Shown: piece by piece, positions 12,033 through 21,947 of the stretch
Numbering within the stretch: position 1 is the stretch's first letter
How the letters are laid out: each line of letters opens with the position of its first letter
Assembly: GCA_036250225.1 (NCBI GenBank)
Contig: JAPZLL010000016.1
Location: forward strand, 62,001 to 126,000
Direction: 5' to 3'
Origin: Cercophora sp. LCS_1
Taxonomy: Eukaryota > Ascomycota > Sordariomycetes > Sordariales > Lasiosphaeriaceae
Length of the DNA: 64,000 nt
Position numbers and translations under genes: made by a program
The notes under the pieces: model-generated
Database searches by the model: none
What the model was told of the DNA's origin: nothing
The model's input: the letters and a program-made list of their open reading frames with translations, nothing else

Positions 12033-12460
12033 ATGACCTCACACACGAAATCCTGCGCACTCCAGGTCCAGACGGTCCACACGCGATGCATTTCGAACCC
12101 GCAACTGTTGGTCGATCTCTTGGACGAGAAATACTCTTCGGGGAATTACCGAGTGGAGGTAAGCCTAGCCCTGGGAGAAGAAGGGGGGGGGTTGGGGGGT
12201 ATTCCGAGTTTCGTCTCATCGAAAGCAAAATTGATTTCCAGATGCGGCACGACGCGTACCACATCTATGCTCCATGGCAGTTGGACTGGGTAAGCTTTGC
12301 ACGCTCCCTCCCCCCGTTTTATTTTTTTTTTTCACGCGTAAAGCCAAAAATTACGCGCGGCGGCGGCAACAGCTGACGCTTCTCCCCGCACGAACGACAG
12401 GCTGTCATCAAAAGCCGCTGCGGGTGGCAGGTGCGGCGCCGCGTCCGCTCAGGTTATTAA
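12033..12460 (+). CDS. Small three-exon protein, family member A (unknown function)
   Basis: Exons 12033-12158 and 12242-12289 are well supported; exon 3 is proposed as 12401-12460 (GACAG acceptor, CTGAC branch site), giving about 77 residues. Exon 1 ends NPQLLVDLLDEKYSSGNYRVE and exon 2 begins MRHDAYHIYAP. The same pattern, a leucine-rich helix, then Y..GNY-V-E/K, a phase-0 junction, then R/Q-H-D/N-x-Y-x-I, recurs in the genes at 12925 and 20909. No known domain is recognised. It has no signal peptide or membrane segment, so it is probably a small intracellular protein. The final exon is the weakest part: an alternative acceptor 29 nt earlier gives a longer, unrelated tail. Confidence 0.5.
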
Positions 12461-12924
12461 GGCGTGGGGCGTTGGCGGCTGAGTCGAGCGGGAGGGTGTT
12501 TATCTGCATGGGTTCTCGTTTTCTGTCCTATACGACCAATGCAAAATCGTGAGTTTGTGGCAAGCTCGGAAAGTACTTTTTCTTGGGAGAGGCAATCCTT
12601 ATGCAATTCACCAATCGGCCGAGGAGCTTTGATCCTCTGCACGCCGCCCCCGTCCCCCTAGGGAACACTATGCTATGCTCTTTTGTTTTGTGTGAGCTAG
12701 TCGGCGTTGATTACTTCAAAAGTAAATTCGATGTGCGTGGCGTATGCCTCGTGACAAATCTCAGCCCGGATCGTCGGGAATTTGCCACATTCCCTCAAGG
12801 GGGCAAATTCGTAGGAAGGAGGCCAATTGAAAACACACATGTAGAAAACCAGACATTTGACTCGTCTTCTTCTCGAATCGAAAGTTTGGTCAGGTCAAAC
12901 TTGCACAACAAAAGTCTGGAATTC
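12461..12924. other. Intergenic between two small paralogous genes
   Basis: No gene supported. The frame that runs into the next gene from upstream is open but lacks family similarity and an early conserved Met. Confidence 0.35.
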
Positions 12925-13307
12925 ATGGCTGAAATGGGGCTCTCAGACTCAGAACCAAAGAATTCCAAGCAACACCTCATCTCCTGCCGATTGGTGAGCA
13001 GCCAGCGTCAACTACTCGACTGGCTCGACACAAATTATGGCGATGGCAACTATGACGTCAAGGTAAGACGCAACTCAGACCATCCTTGGTATGCTCCAGT
13101 TTCAGTCAATTCTAACTGCATGGTCAGCTGCAGCACAACTGCTATACGATCACCTTCTTAGAACCCCAAAAGCCCTTTTCCGAAGTGAGTTTATTTATCA
13201 GCCGTCCTATCGCCAAGTCGCTTGTCCAAGCACCGACACTGACCTCTCGACATTAGGATGACATTGCTCAGCTTCAGAGTGGCCGCAATGGACAAGGGAA
13301 ACGGTAG
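12925..13307 (+). CDS. Small three-exon protein, family member C (unknown function)
   Basis: Exons 12925-13062, 13128-13184 and 13257-13307 give 81 residues. Both introns are phase 0 with good donors (GTAAGA, GTGAGT), and the second has a CTGAC branch site. Exon 1 carries LISCRLVSSQRQLLDWLDTN and then GDGNYDVK; exon 2 begins LQHNCYTITFLEP; exon 3 begins Asp-Asp and ends in a basic tail (GRNGQGKR). The motif and intron positions match the neighbour at 12033, the gene at 20909 and, more loosely, that at 17817. The protein is soluble-looking and has no recognised domain. An A-rich tract of about 33 nt (13399-13431) lies downstream. Confidence 0.62.
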
Positions 13308-14073
13308 AGGAGGCGAGAGTAAACCCAGAAAGTGTAGATATCGCCGTTAACGGTTGGGTGTGAGGAACGGAGTTTTTGGCTGGTATTGGGCGACTGCAAA
13401 AAAAAAAAGAAAAAAAAAAAAAAAAAAAAAACTTCTACACCATGTAAAATGCAACACTTCCAACGGGTTGATACCATGTCAACTTTTCTGGCACCCGGTA
13501 TGTTGTGATTCTGCACTTAGACAAGGCTTGTCACAACACCAGATATCCTCAACCGCGTGGTAGTCAAGACCTTTAAATTTCATGATGATCGTCACTATCG
13601 CCGTCATCTCTTCTCGGCACACATGGCCCGTCTGGCGCGCCTGAACAAATCAAATAATCCCCATCACAATCATTGCTATCAAAGCACCGGCCCTGCAAAA
13701 TGGCAAAACCATTGTTAGCTAAGCACACAAGTTGAACAGTCCATCAATATCCGACCTGGAGCACCGCTGACGTATTGTGATGTGCCAGGGAAGGAACAGG
13801 GGTGGAGCACACTCCCACAAGCGAACCTCGGGTCAACGTCATGGCCGAACAGTGAAGGATTCCTGAGACCGTTATTCCGAGTGATCAAACCGCCACCGAT
13901 AGCGGAGCAGCACCCCCCCGCCCCGTTGAAGCCATGGCTAGAAGGAGAGCCAAGGCCCGCAAATGGCTTCATTATATCGACTCTAGGTCAGTTGTTTTGG
14001 GTAGTCTTTCCGACAGTAGAGGGTGAAGAGAGAGTTGAGGACGAGGAAAATAGGCCCTCAGTCGAGCGAAGGA
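13308..14073. other. Intergenic with A-rich tract
   Basis: Contains a nearly pure A tract at about 13399-13431. No other coding feature is supported; open frames on either strand look like chance. Confidence 0.4.
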
Positions 14074-14520
14074 TCAGATGCCGGGAAGGCGGGAAGGGGA
14101 AGAACTATCTATAGCTTTCCAGGTTATGTTGTCAATTGCTGGAGTCTTAAATAAGGATGTTTTGCGGCTTAATGTTTGAGCAGTATGGTCAGGGAGAGAA
14201 CCGAAGAGAGAACAGGGCGGGCGGGGGTAGGTGCGGGTGCTCACCGGTGTGAATGACGCCACACTTGTCATGGAGAAACTCGAGGGCGAGAAGGAGCTGG
14301 GTTGCGATTTTCTTCGCCACAGGCAGGGGAATTCCGGCCTTTGGGAAGAGGCGACGATATTTGATCATATCAGGACCCATAGGCTTAAGTACAAGGCACA
14401 TGTGATTTCCGTTGGACCTGCGATGCTCAAACTCGTTCATTGGGCAGACCCAAGACATGGTTTGCACCGAGATGCGAAGTGTCGAGGGATCGGGTGTGTC
14501 TTAGGATGGTAACTGTTCCC
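14074..14520 (-). pseudogene. Decayed SR-protein kinase (SRPK-like) fragment
   Basis: Minus-strand frame 14467-14245 encodes MCLVLKPMGPDMIKYRRLFP and QLLLALEFLHDKCGVIHT, an unmistakable SRPK-type catalytic segment just before the catalytic loop. The GTGAGC donor at 14244 is intact, but the expected next exon (14175 downward, reading DIKPQNILI when joined) is preceded by AA where AG is needed. A further frame break follows ILI, after which TPAIDN continues in another frame. Upstream, HVLGL-NEFEH needs another frame change. It therefore covers only the middle of a kinase and cannot make an active enzyme. The AG-to-AA change would fit repeat-induced point mutation, but that is inference. Confidence 0.72.
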
Positions 14521-15027
14521 TTACTTTAACCAACTACCTGTAACAACCGCTCTGACACGTGCAAAGTCATCCACTTCGTCCTCCGCGCCGCCTACGAGAT
14601 CGAGGTCCCCCAGCTCCTCAAAGGCGGGATTCCCTCGATGGGAGCAAGCCGCGGCCGCAGGTTGCCGGGAATGAGTAGGGGCATATGACGGCGATTTCTG
14701 CAAGGCTCAAGGAGGGCTTGGTCGAGTTGAAGGCCGAAGGGAAGCTGGATGCGGATAGAGTCGATGAAGTGAAGTACGCCTGAGCGAAGGGGGCCCGACG
14801 ATATTAGCGCATCTCGCATCTATTGATTATATGTTATGTGTACATGCACCGAACCAGCTGCAATTCGAAAACAATCATCCGATGTAAACTCCTACATGTT
14901 CTCCCTAGGCATGGTCTTGCGCCCCGGTTTATATTGGTCCAACAGCAACCACAGAGTCCCGCTCGTGCTGAGGTATTAGTATCGGCGATACATGGCCGCC
15001 ACCGAACGCGAGTCTGCCCTGAGATGA
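14521..15027. other. Intergenic, possible further coding debris
   Basis: Short coding-like pieces on the plus strand (LRAAYEIEVPQLLKGGIPS, then in another frame LKEGLVELKAEGKLDADRVDEVK, about 14590-14785) are broken by stops. They might be remnants of an unidentified gene. Confidence 0.25.
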
Positions 15028-16801
15028 TCACCTGAAATGCGGCGTTCTTGCAGACTCCACGTCATTATCATCCACGGCACGCGGCGCGCTATGCAGGCGT
15101 TTAGCCATAGCCCGGAATTTTTCCCAAAATTTCATGGCATGACCCAACAAACAAGACAACATGGTGGAGCCGGGGCTAGATCGCCTACCTCGGTAGACGA
15201 GAAAATACCACCAGAGAATGAGAGTTCCGACGGTAAAGACAGTGGTGATCAAGACGTAAACCCATATGTACGAGGATACAATGGCACCATCTGGAGAGCC
15301 CCAGTCGAAAAAGGTCATAGAAAATACCGTCTAGCTTGGTCAGCCTCGCACTATCAGCTTGCTTGCTTGACTTACCGCGAAGAAAGTGCCAGGTAGAAAG
15401 ATCATTGTGACAAGAGATATGGATCGCATCTGGCTGGAATCCCGCCCAGTGGCTTTGGCAATCTCGACCGTGGTGTCGCCTTGGGACTGCTACAGTCAGA
15501 TTTGGCCATATACTAATATGAAATGTTATATCTCACCCATTGAGTGGCAATAGTCATGCCGTCCACCCTCATAGAGCAATCGTCAATCATCTCATCCAAC
15601 TCTTCGATAATGCTTCGGAGGCGGTCCCTGATGAGAAGTCCTGTTCGATGAAATACCTCATCCCCGTGACTCTCAAACATTGGGCCCAGCGCCATGAGCT
15701 CCTTGACATGCTCCAGCATTTTGAGGAACTGGGTTTTTAAGATCCGCAGCCGATTCCGAAGGAATGTCACGTTTAGCCAAACTGTCCTCCGCACGTGCCT
15801 GGGACCGGCAGGGTGGTCACCCTCAGCCGTTTCGTGGCCCGAGTCACCGGTATCCAGCTCGTAGATGGTCTCTTCGATCCGATCAATCGTGGTCTGTACC
15901 ACTTCAGTCATCCTATCCCGCTCGATCTCGACAAAAACGCCGGGGAGTAGCAAGGGATGAAAGCCTCGCTCCTTGGCACCAGCCAGACGATTCAGAACTT
16001 CCTTTTCTATTGCAGCCGTGCAGCCAAAAAGAATGGCAAAAGTGAGGTTGCGGCGGGGGAGGTAGGTCACTGTCAACGCCAGGTCATTCTTCCACGTGTT
16101 CGCCGACCGACAGTTATAAACTACCAACAGTCAATGGATGGCCGAGAGAAGATTAGGTTGACAGACCTATGGCAGGCTGTTCTGTCGCATTGGCGGTATC
16201 TGAACAAACCGTAATGTCGATACGAGAGAAGAGGGGCACGTCCGCTCGGCTGATGGCTTTGGATATCGAAGAATGCACAAAGAATGCGTCGCAGATATCT
16301 TGGAACGTATCCTTGTCGAGGGAGATTTCCCTGACTCCCCTGTCGCCGCCTCGAAGGGCCTTGGTGGTGGATTTCTCCCGCGCCTGGCTCCCCGTTGAGA
16401 CGATGGACTCGCCTTTCGGCCAGCTGAAGGACCGATCCTTCTCGTTGAAGCTGACCTTGAACAGCTTGTCGACTCCGGCATGCCCAAAGGTTGCTCTACC
16501 GTTGTTCAACTGTTCGAATAGGCTTGCATTCTCGCCGCCCCTCGGACAAAGCCTGGAAAATGAGCATCGACTCTAGATGCGGAATAGACGGAAATTGCCT
16601 TACATGAGAACAATACCGGAGTCCTCTTCAATGGAGGGCATGCTCTATGTAACGTTAAAAGCCGACCATGTCAAACGGGGACGGGTTCCAACATACAGTT
16701 CGGCGCCATTCCTCCACATCCTTCGGGGATTCCAGCGGCCACAGCATGGGCGACTTCCATTTCACATTAGCATCCCCGTTTACTTGTTTCCCATCGAACA
16801 T
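15028..16801 (-). CDS. CorA-like membrane protein (fungal Mg2+-transporter-like)
   Basis: Six minus-strand exons, 16801-16697, 16644-16604, 16552-16167, 16120-15537, 15489-15376 and 15330-15028, splice in consistent phase to 510 residues. The long central part is helical and charged (DRMTEVVQTTIDRIEE, FLRNRLRILKTQFLKMLEHV), as in the CorA cytoplasmic funnel. The C-terminus has MRSISLVTMIFLPGTFFATV, FSMTFFDW, then a second membrane helix (IWVYVLITTVFTVGTLILWWYF) and a basic tail, the standard fungal CorA-like ending. The classical GMN motif between the helices is absent, so transport activity is uncertain. The 5' end is unsure: another coding-like frame from an ATG at 16935 (YRFEPRKTTLLRFLERDEVY) runs toward 16801 out of register, suggesting a missed exon or frameshift. 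Confidence 0.75.
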
Positions 16802-17816
16802 GCACACGGGTGTCTGTCTAAATATACCTCATCTCTTTCCAAAAAACGCAAAAGGGTGGTCTTTCGTGGTTCAAAACGGTAGACCTTGGCGAGGTCGCCC
16901 TGGTTCAAGCCCGCTCTCCCTTGAGGGAAATTCATCGAAGTTGTCTGTGCGACGGGGGGGGGGGAGGGGAAATGACAATGAAGATGATGTTGATGACCAC
17001 GGCAATAAAGCGGCTATCTCGACAAATGAGCTGATTCTGGTTGGATGCTGGATTGGAATCTAGGATGATGAGGAGATCGAGGATGAGTCCCGGGATGAGG
17101 TTCCGCTTCGACTGCAGATTCGGCGGTGGCTGTGCCCGCTCTTGTCCCCCTGGGGGCGCGTGTGGTTGCCCAGTCAGCCTACAGGTTCGCCCCGCCCCTG
17201 CCCGCGTTCTACAGGCGCGACGTTGCGCAGAGCCTGGGCCACCTTCAGCCATCAGCTGGTAGGTTACTAAAACCACCCCGGCCCGGGCAACAAAATGGAC
17301 GCCCAAGACGTCCAACCTATGCTAGAGCCTGGTCCGATGCGATGCGATGCGTGATTGCCCAATTTTCTTTCCCCCTCGCCCCCGTGGCGCTGTGTGTGTG
17401 CAAAACCTCAACTTGTCGTCTTTTGCTCCTCAACCAGTCAAACCTGGATTTTCTAAAGGCAGAATCAGCGCGCGAACAACTTGATGACACTTTTTTAATC
17501 TCGAGTGGGGACACAACAGCACCTGCGGTGAAGCCCGCAGCGGGTGATGGACAGGGTTCCGAGTGGAATGGGAGTGGAGCATTGCAAGGCGCTGCAGCAC
17601 ATCACCCCTCCCCGAGGGAAGGCGTCTTGTCCAGTCACTGACATGTATGGAACCTTCGGGATTTTCATATAAAAGGGCTAGGCTCGCCTCTTCGGCACTC
17701 TGCCAAGTTCCCTCAATCCACCACCTGCGTGTTCCAAACAAACAAACCGAATAGGCTGTGTTACTCAACGTCCGTGATCTTTTTGCCCAAGGACCTTTTG
17801 GATTTGTGTCACAAAT
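16802..17816. other. Intergenic; possible missed 5' CorA exon at its left edge
   Basis: Minus-strand 16935 to about 16805 is coding-like and probably belongs to the CorA-like gene. The remainder, including a G-rich tract near 16954-16972, shows no supported gene. Confidence 0.4.
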
Positions 17817-18164
17817 ATGCCCTGCCGAGTCGTTCACGGACGGTACACCGACGAGCGTGTCATCTTGAGAACGCTCCGTGGATTCTTCCCAACAGGCCGG
17901 GTCCGCGCTCTGGTATGTATTCTGGCTTTCGAACGATCACACCTTTCTTTTTCTCGTCTCTCTTCCGTAGCTAACATGTTTCTGTGTCTTAGTTTGACAG
18001 GAGTCGTTGGTATTGCACCACGCCTCAGGTGATGACCGAAGTTTGATACCCTGCGTCTGCGAAACCGAAACTCAAGTAACTGACATATCGTCCAGGACCA
18101 ATACGATGAGTTGATGGAAGCCATTAGCCAAGACCACTACGTGCAGGATAACAGGGTCGTGTGA
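17817..18164 (+). CDS. Small three-exon protein, family member D (divergent, unknown function)
   Basis: Exons 17817-17912, 17993-18028 and 18096-18164 give 66 residues, with both introns in phase 0. Exon 1 begins MPCRVVHGRYTDERVILRTL, comparable to the CRLVSSQRQLLDWL segment of the gene at 12925, and breaks at the equivalent place. Exon 2 is short with an aromatic core (FDRSRWYCTTPQ). Exon 3 begins Asp-Gln-Tyr-Asp-Glu and ends in a polar tail. Sequence similarity to the other members is weak; the family link rests mostly on size, intron position and phase, and the Asp-first last exon. Its stop lies 124 bp from the convergent stop of the kinase gene. Confidence 0.5.
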
Positions 18165-18287
18165 AGGGTCCAGCTGTACCGTGGCAAGAGTGTGTGTCAT
18201 GTAACGCTAAAGCACTCAAGATAGATACCGTGCAACCTTGTCAAAACTCAAGACATAGTAGAAATCCACGCCCTAGACTAGACAAGG

Positions 18288-20362
18288 TCAAACATTGGCC
18301 GGTTTGTTCTGCCAGCTCGTGGCCCGCGTTTCTCCCTCGTAAATCCGAAGCTTGCCGATCAGGTTACCCTGGCCGGCCGTCTCCAACGCTTTCTGATTGA
18401 GCTCCGCTCTGACCGGCGGCAGGGCCACAGCCGTTGACTTTCCCTTGCAAGGGAGTTGGTAATATGTGTCCTCGGCCAGGCATTTGTCCAGCAGCTTCTT
18501 CATCTCTGTTCGAAGGTCTTTGGCAGTCATTCTCCTGACCGTCTTGCCGTCAAGAGGGTCTTTTGATTCGACGATGAGCATTTCTCCTTGAACGACGTCC
18601 AAAAGCTCATGTAGATACTTCGTACAGTGCTCGTCCTCATGGAGGTCGTCGAAGCACTAAATAGCGGACTTGTTAGTTGAAGGTACATGCACTGTGTGAA
18701 ACGGGCTGGCTTGCGGGCTGATCTTGCCTTGGTGACGCTGTCCTGCACTTGAAAGATAAACTCGGTTTTGGAGCCCTTGTCTCTCATCAGCGAGAAAAAA
18801 ATGTTAGTGTCCTCTCGCGCGTGAATGTACGGAGTCCACCTCTTTTCCTTGAATTCGGTGAGGCCGTCGTATCCTTTGAGGATCCATACGACGAATTCCA
18901 GAAAGACGCAACCGAGTGTCCAAATGTCAAAAGAACGAGAGATGTATCCCTCCCTTCCAGCCATCTCACACTCAGGTGGCCGGTAGAGGGGCGTGGCTGG
19001 GATGCCCTGGCCCGGGATGTTCGACTTGGTCGCATCCCTGTGGACCCGAGTTAGGCCCATGTCAGAAAACGCGAGCATGTTTCCTTCGTCGTTCTGAAAC
19101 CACAAGATGTTGTCAGGCTTTATATCGCCATGCCGCCCAAATAACCGCTCACCGCTTTGGTTGCGAAGATCGGGCGGTTCGTGAATGTACGTCAGGGCAT
19201 CGGCGAGGCCGTAGAACTGCTTAGCGATCCAGAGAAGATCGGGCTTTCTCTTGGCGTTTGACTCCCAGTACTGTTTCAGATCCCATTCGGCCCAAGGGAA
19301 CAGTAGCGAGTACCGTTCCCTGCCATCAACCCGCTCAATAATTTTAGCAAGAAGCCTCACGTTTTGCGTGCCTTCTCGGCCAAATTTGGTCAGCATGTCG
19401 GCCTCCTTGTAAAAGAGATCCTCTGCCGTCCCCTCATTCAGCGTCTTTAGAGCAAAAAGATTGGGTTTTGCTGATAGCTGAGTCATTTTCGTCAGACAAG
19501 GTTTCGTACTTGAACAATTTTTGCAACATAGGAGAAAGCTTACCGATTTGAGAACTGGGTTAAAGCTGTGCTGCCACGGGTGGATTTTGATCTGACAGAC
19601 ATGTCCATAGGCGCCACCACGGGTCTGTTCGACTGAGGCTGCAGTGGAGACCTGGGATCCGCGAATCTGATACCAGGGCCTGTAGGACTGTTCGTCCAGC
19701 TCGATCTGGCACACCCGCTCTTCAATGAGGTCAAAACATGGCACCGTGAGCTGCCACTGGTACTGTCCGCAGACCAGGTCAAGTAATGGAATATCCATGA
19801 CCTCTTCGGCGAAGACGGCTTCAAGGATGCCTTTGAAGGGCTGCTGTCCCTTGTCGAAGGGGAGGCTGGTATCGTTGACTTGGGCATTGATAAAATCGAC
19901 CACATGGTTCCCTTTGCCAACGAGCAGGAGGAGGGCAAAGAGGTGGCGGTAGCCCGTATCAGACCGGCCGAGACCTGTTCCACGCACCACATTCGTCCAG
20001 TGTTTCCTCGCGTCCTCAGGTGCTCGGTCCCCAGGAGAAAGTATGCCGGCTTCAATCAGCTCGCCGACCAGGTTGAAGATTTCGCCGTCGAATAGATGGT
20101 CAAACAGCTTTCTCGGCCAAAACCACCGGGAACTTGAGTTAGGGTAAGTGATCCTGTTCGCCTGGAGCCGCTGTTGCATTGCGCGGGCGTAGGTTGTCTT
20201 CTTGTCGAGAGCGGAAATGTCGGGCAGCTGTGGATCGTCCGGCCATGAGTCGGCGGGAGCAGCGGTGGTCGGAGTGGTGGTCGGAGCGATGGTAAGACCA
20301 GTTGGAACGCGTGTGAAAGGGGGATCGCTGTTGAGCTGCACCTGGGGTGTTTCGGCCTCCAT
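18288..20362 (-). CDS. Protein kinase with unrecognised N-terminal region (kinase 1)
   Basis: Three minus-strand exons, 20362-19544, 19477-18728 and 18656-18288, give 645 residues. Residues about 70-245 form an extension with no domain I recognise. The kinase domain follows: glycine loop RGGAYGHV (about 249), FALKTL lysine (about 284), catalytic loop HGDIKPDN (about 389), SDMGL in place of DFG, and YRPPE. The core residues are present, so it may be active. The loop has HGD instead of HRD, as is common in these fungal kinases. The frame remains open 47 codons upstream, but the ATG at 20362 starts a normal soluble protein. Intron 2 appears to be GC-AG (AAG|GCAAGA), since no GT donor keeps the frame. 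It is paralogous to the kinase at 21948, with a small-protein gene just upstream. Confidence 0.8.
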
Positions 20363-20908
20363 CTTCAGCGACAAGTCGCTGTAACCGCTGTAACTTCGAT
20401 AGTGAGTTCCCAAACAGTCGGCTTGTCTCAGAAGAGGAAAGAAAAAGACAATGAACAATGCAAAATCAACACGAAGTTTTCGGCAAGATAATCGCAAAAT
20501 CACTACTCACAGACCATGCTGGCTTATATACCTTGTCGTTCCAAGACATGTCCTGAACTGGTGGGCCACAGTGTGTCATCCAGGGTCCCGAGCTTGACCG
20601 AAATCCGGAAGCAAGTTGATTGGGCAAGGAGCCGCATCGGCCCTGGCTCCCTGGTTCCTCACACACTCACCCACAGCCAGCAATCCAGACCCGCCCGTAC
20701 ACCGCCACAATTAAATGCATTTTTGTCGAGCATTACGGCAAGGCGACTGTCCCTTCTTCCAAGATTGTGGAAAAGAGAAAAAAATGCAGTTGTGCAGAAT
20801 CTCATTAAAAACTCATTTAGGAGTTGTAGTTGTTGTAACATGAAAATGAAGCGAGTCCCCACGAGACGAGACCGGCAAGCGCAACAATCGCCGGAAATAC
20901 CTTTCTCA

Positions 20909-21218
20909 TCATGAGACGCTCTCAGCTTTGCGGTCGAGCCGTTTCCTTGTTGTGGGCCGGAGAATGCTTCGCACGTCGGGTTCATCCTAATTATGTCCTC
21001 GTCAGTTGCGCGTTCCGTCACCGCATTTCCGCAATGGGCAGATTACTGACCAGGCTAAGCGCCGCGCTTCCGTGCGGTGTCTTGATGCGGTAGACGTTGT
21101 GTCGCATCTCGACTTCGAACTTGTTACCATACTTCCTAGCCAGCAGCCCGTAAAGCTCGACATCGCTCTTGATAGTCTTAATGTGAAAGTATTGCAGCGT
21201 GCCCTCCTGTCCGGCCAT
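20909..21218 (-). CDS. Small protein, family member B (unknown function)
   Basis: Two minus-strand exons, 21218-21051 and 20986-20909, give 81 residues. The first contains FHIKTIKSDVELYGLLARKY, then GNKFEVEMRHNVYRIKTP, which matches the Y..GNY-V-E|M-R-H-D-x-Y-x-I junction region of the gene at 12033. Here there is no intron at that junction, so one intron has been lost or gained relative to its relatives. The remaining intron (GTCAGT donor, AACTGAC branch, AATTAG acceptor) sits where intron 2 lies in the others, and the last exon again begins Asp-Glu. The C-terminus is basic (RPTTRKRLDRK). It lies between the two kinase genes, on the same strand as kinase 1 and divergent from kinase 2. Confidence 0.6.
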
Positions 21219-21947
21219 GTTACGGGATTCGGTCTCAATTGCTAGGGGCTCCAGATACAGCGTCATCGTTGGAGATAATCGAGTAGTATGGAATCGGTGT
21301 AGCGCGGTGAGGAATTTCGCTGATGATCGAGAATACTCATGCTCACCACGGCCTGGTCATGGTTCCCTGATAAATGACGGGCGAGGCAACACCGACATGA
21401 GGGCCAATCTGCCTCGCCGCCTCGTCAAGAAGCTGAGATTCGACTGTTTGGGGAGGTAACCGACCTGCTGGCCAGTGGGGGCGCCTGCGCCTGCCAGCTG
21501 ATACCCCGCGGCCGTCATGCGAGGGGTCGCCCGTCAAGGCTCGCGCGTACTCCGAGGAAGGCTCCTCTCCAGGGCCAATTGCGCTGCGATGCGGGGCAAC
21601 CGAAATGCAGAAGCACACCATCCCCCCGATGTGATTGCCCCCAATAATAGGCACTTGCTGGACGCCACATTGCCCCGTCACGTCCCAGCCCGGGACGGGG
21701 GCCAGCGCTTAGGCTGCTCCCGCCCTTCCAGGGCCTGGGCACACACAGTCTACAGTGTGCAGACCAACAGCGAGCCTGATCAGTTTGACACCCACGACCT
21801 AGACAGCAAACATCTCTCTCGTCATGTCTCTTTTTTTGAAAACTCATGCTTTGTCCTGCGCCGGTCAGGAAGCCTCGTCCCTCAATCACTTCACATCAGG
21901 CACTTGAGTTGTTGTGCATTATCCGTACTCTCTTGGACGTACTAGGC
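21219..21947. other. Divergent promoter between small gene B and kinase 2
   Basis: About 730 bp with no supported gene. The frame entering kinase 2 is open from 21846, but the ATG at 21948 or the one at 21990 is the likelier start. Confidence 0.4.

Noticed and set aside
18527..20503. Longer start of kinase 1 giving a hydrophobic leader
   Set aside because: The extra 47 residues look like translated 5' leader; a signal peptide does not fit an intracellular kinase with a good internal Met.
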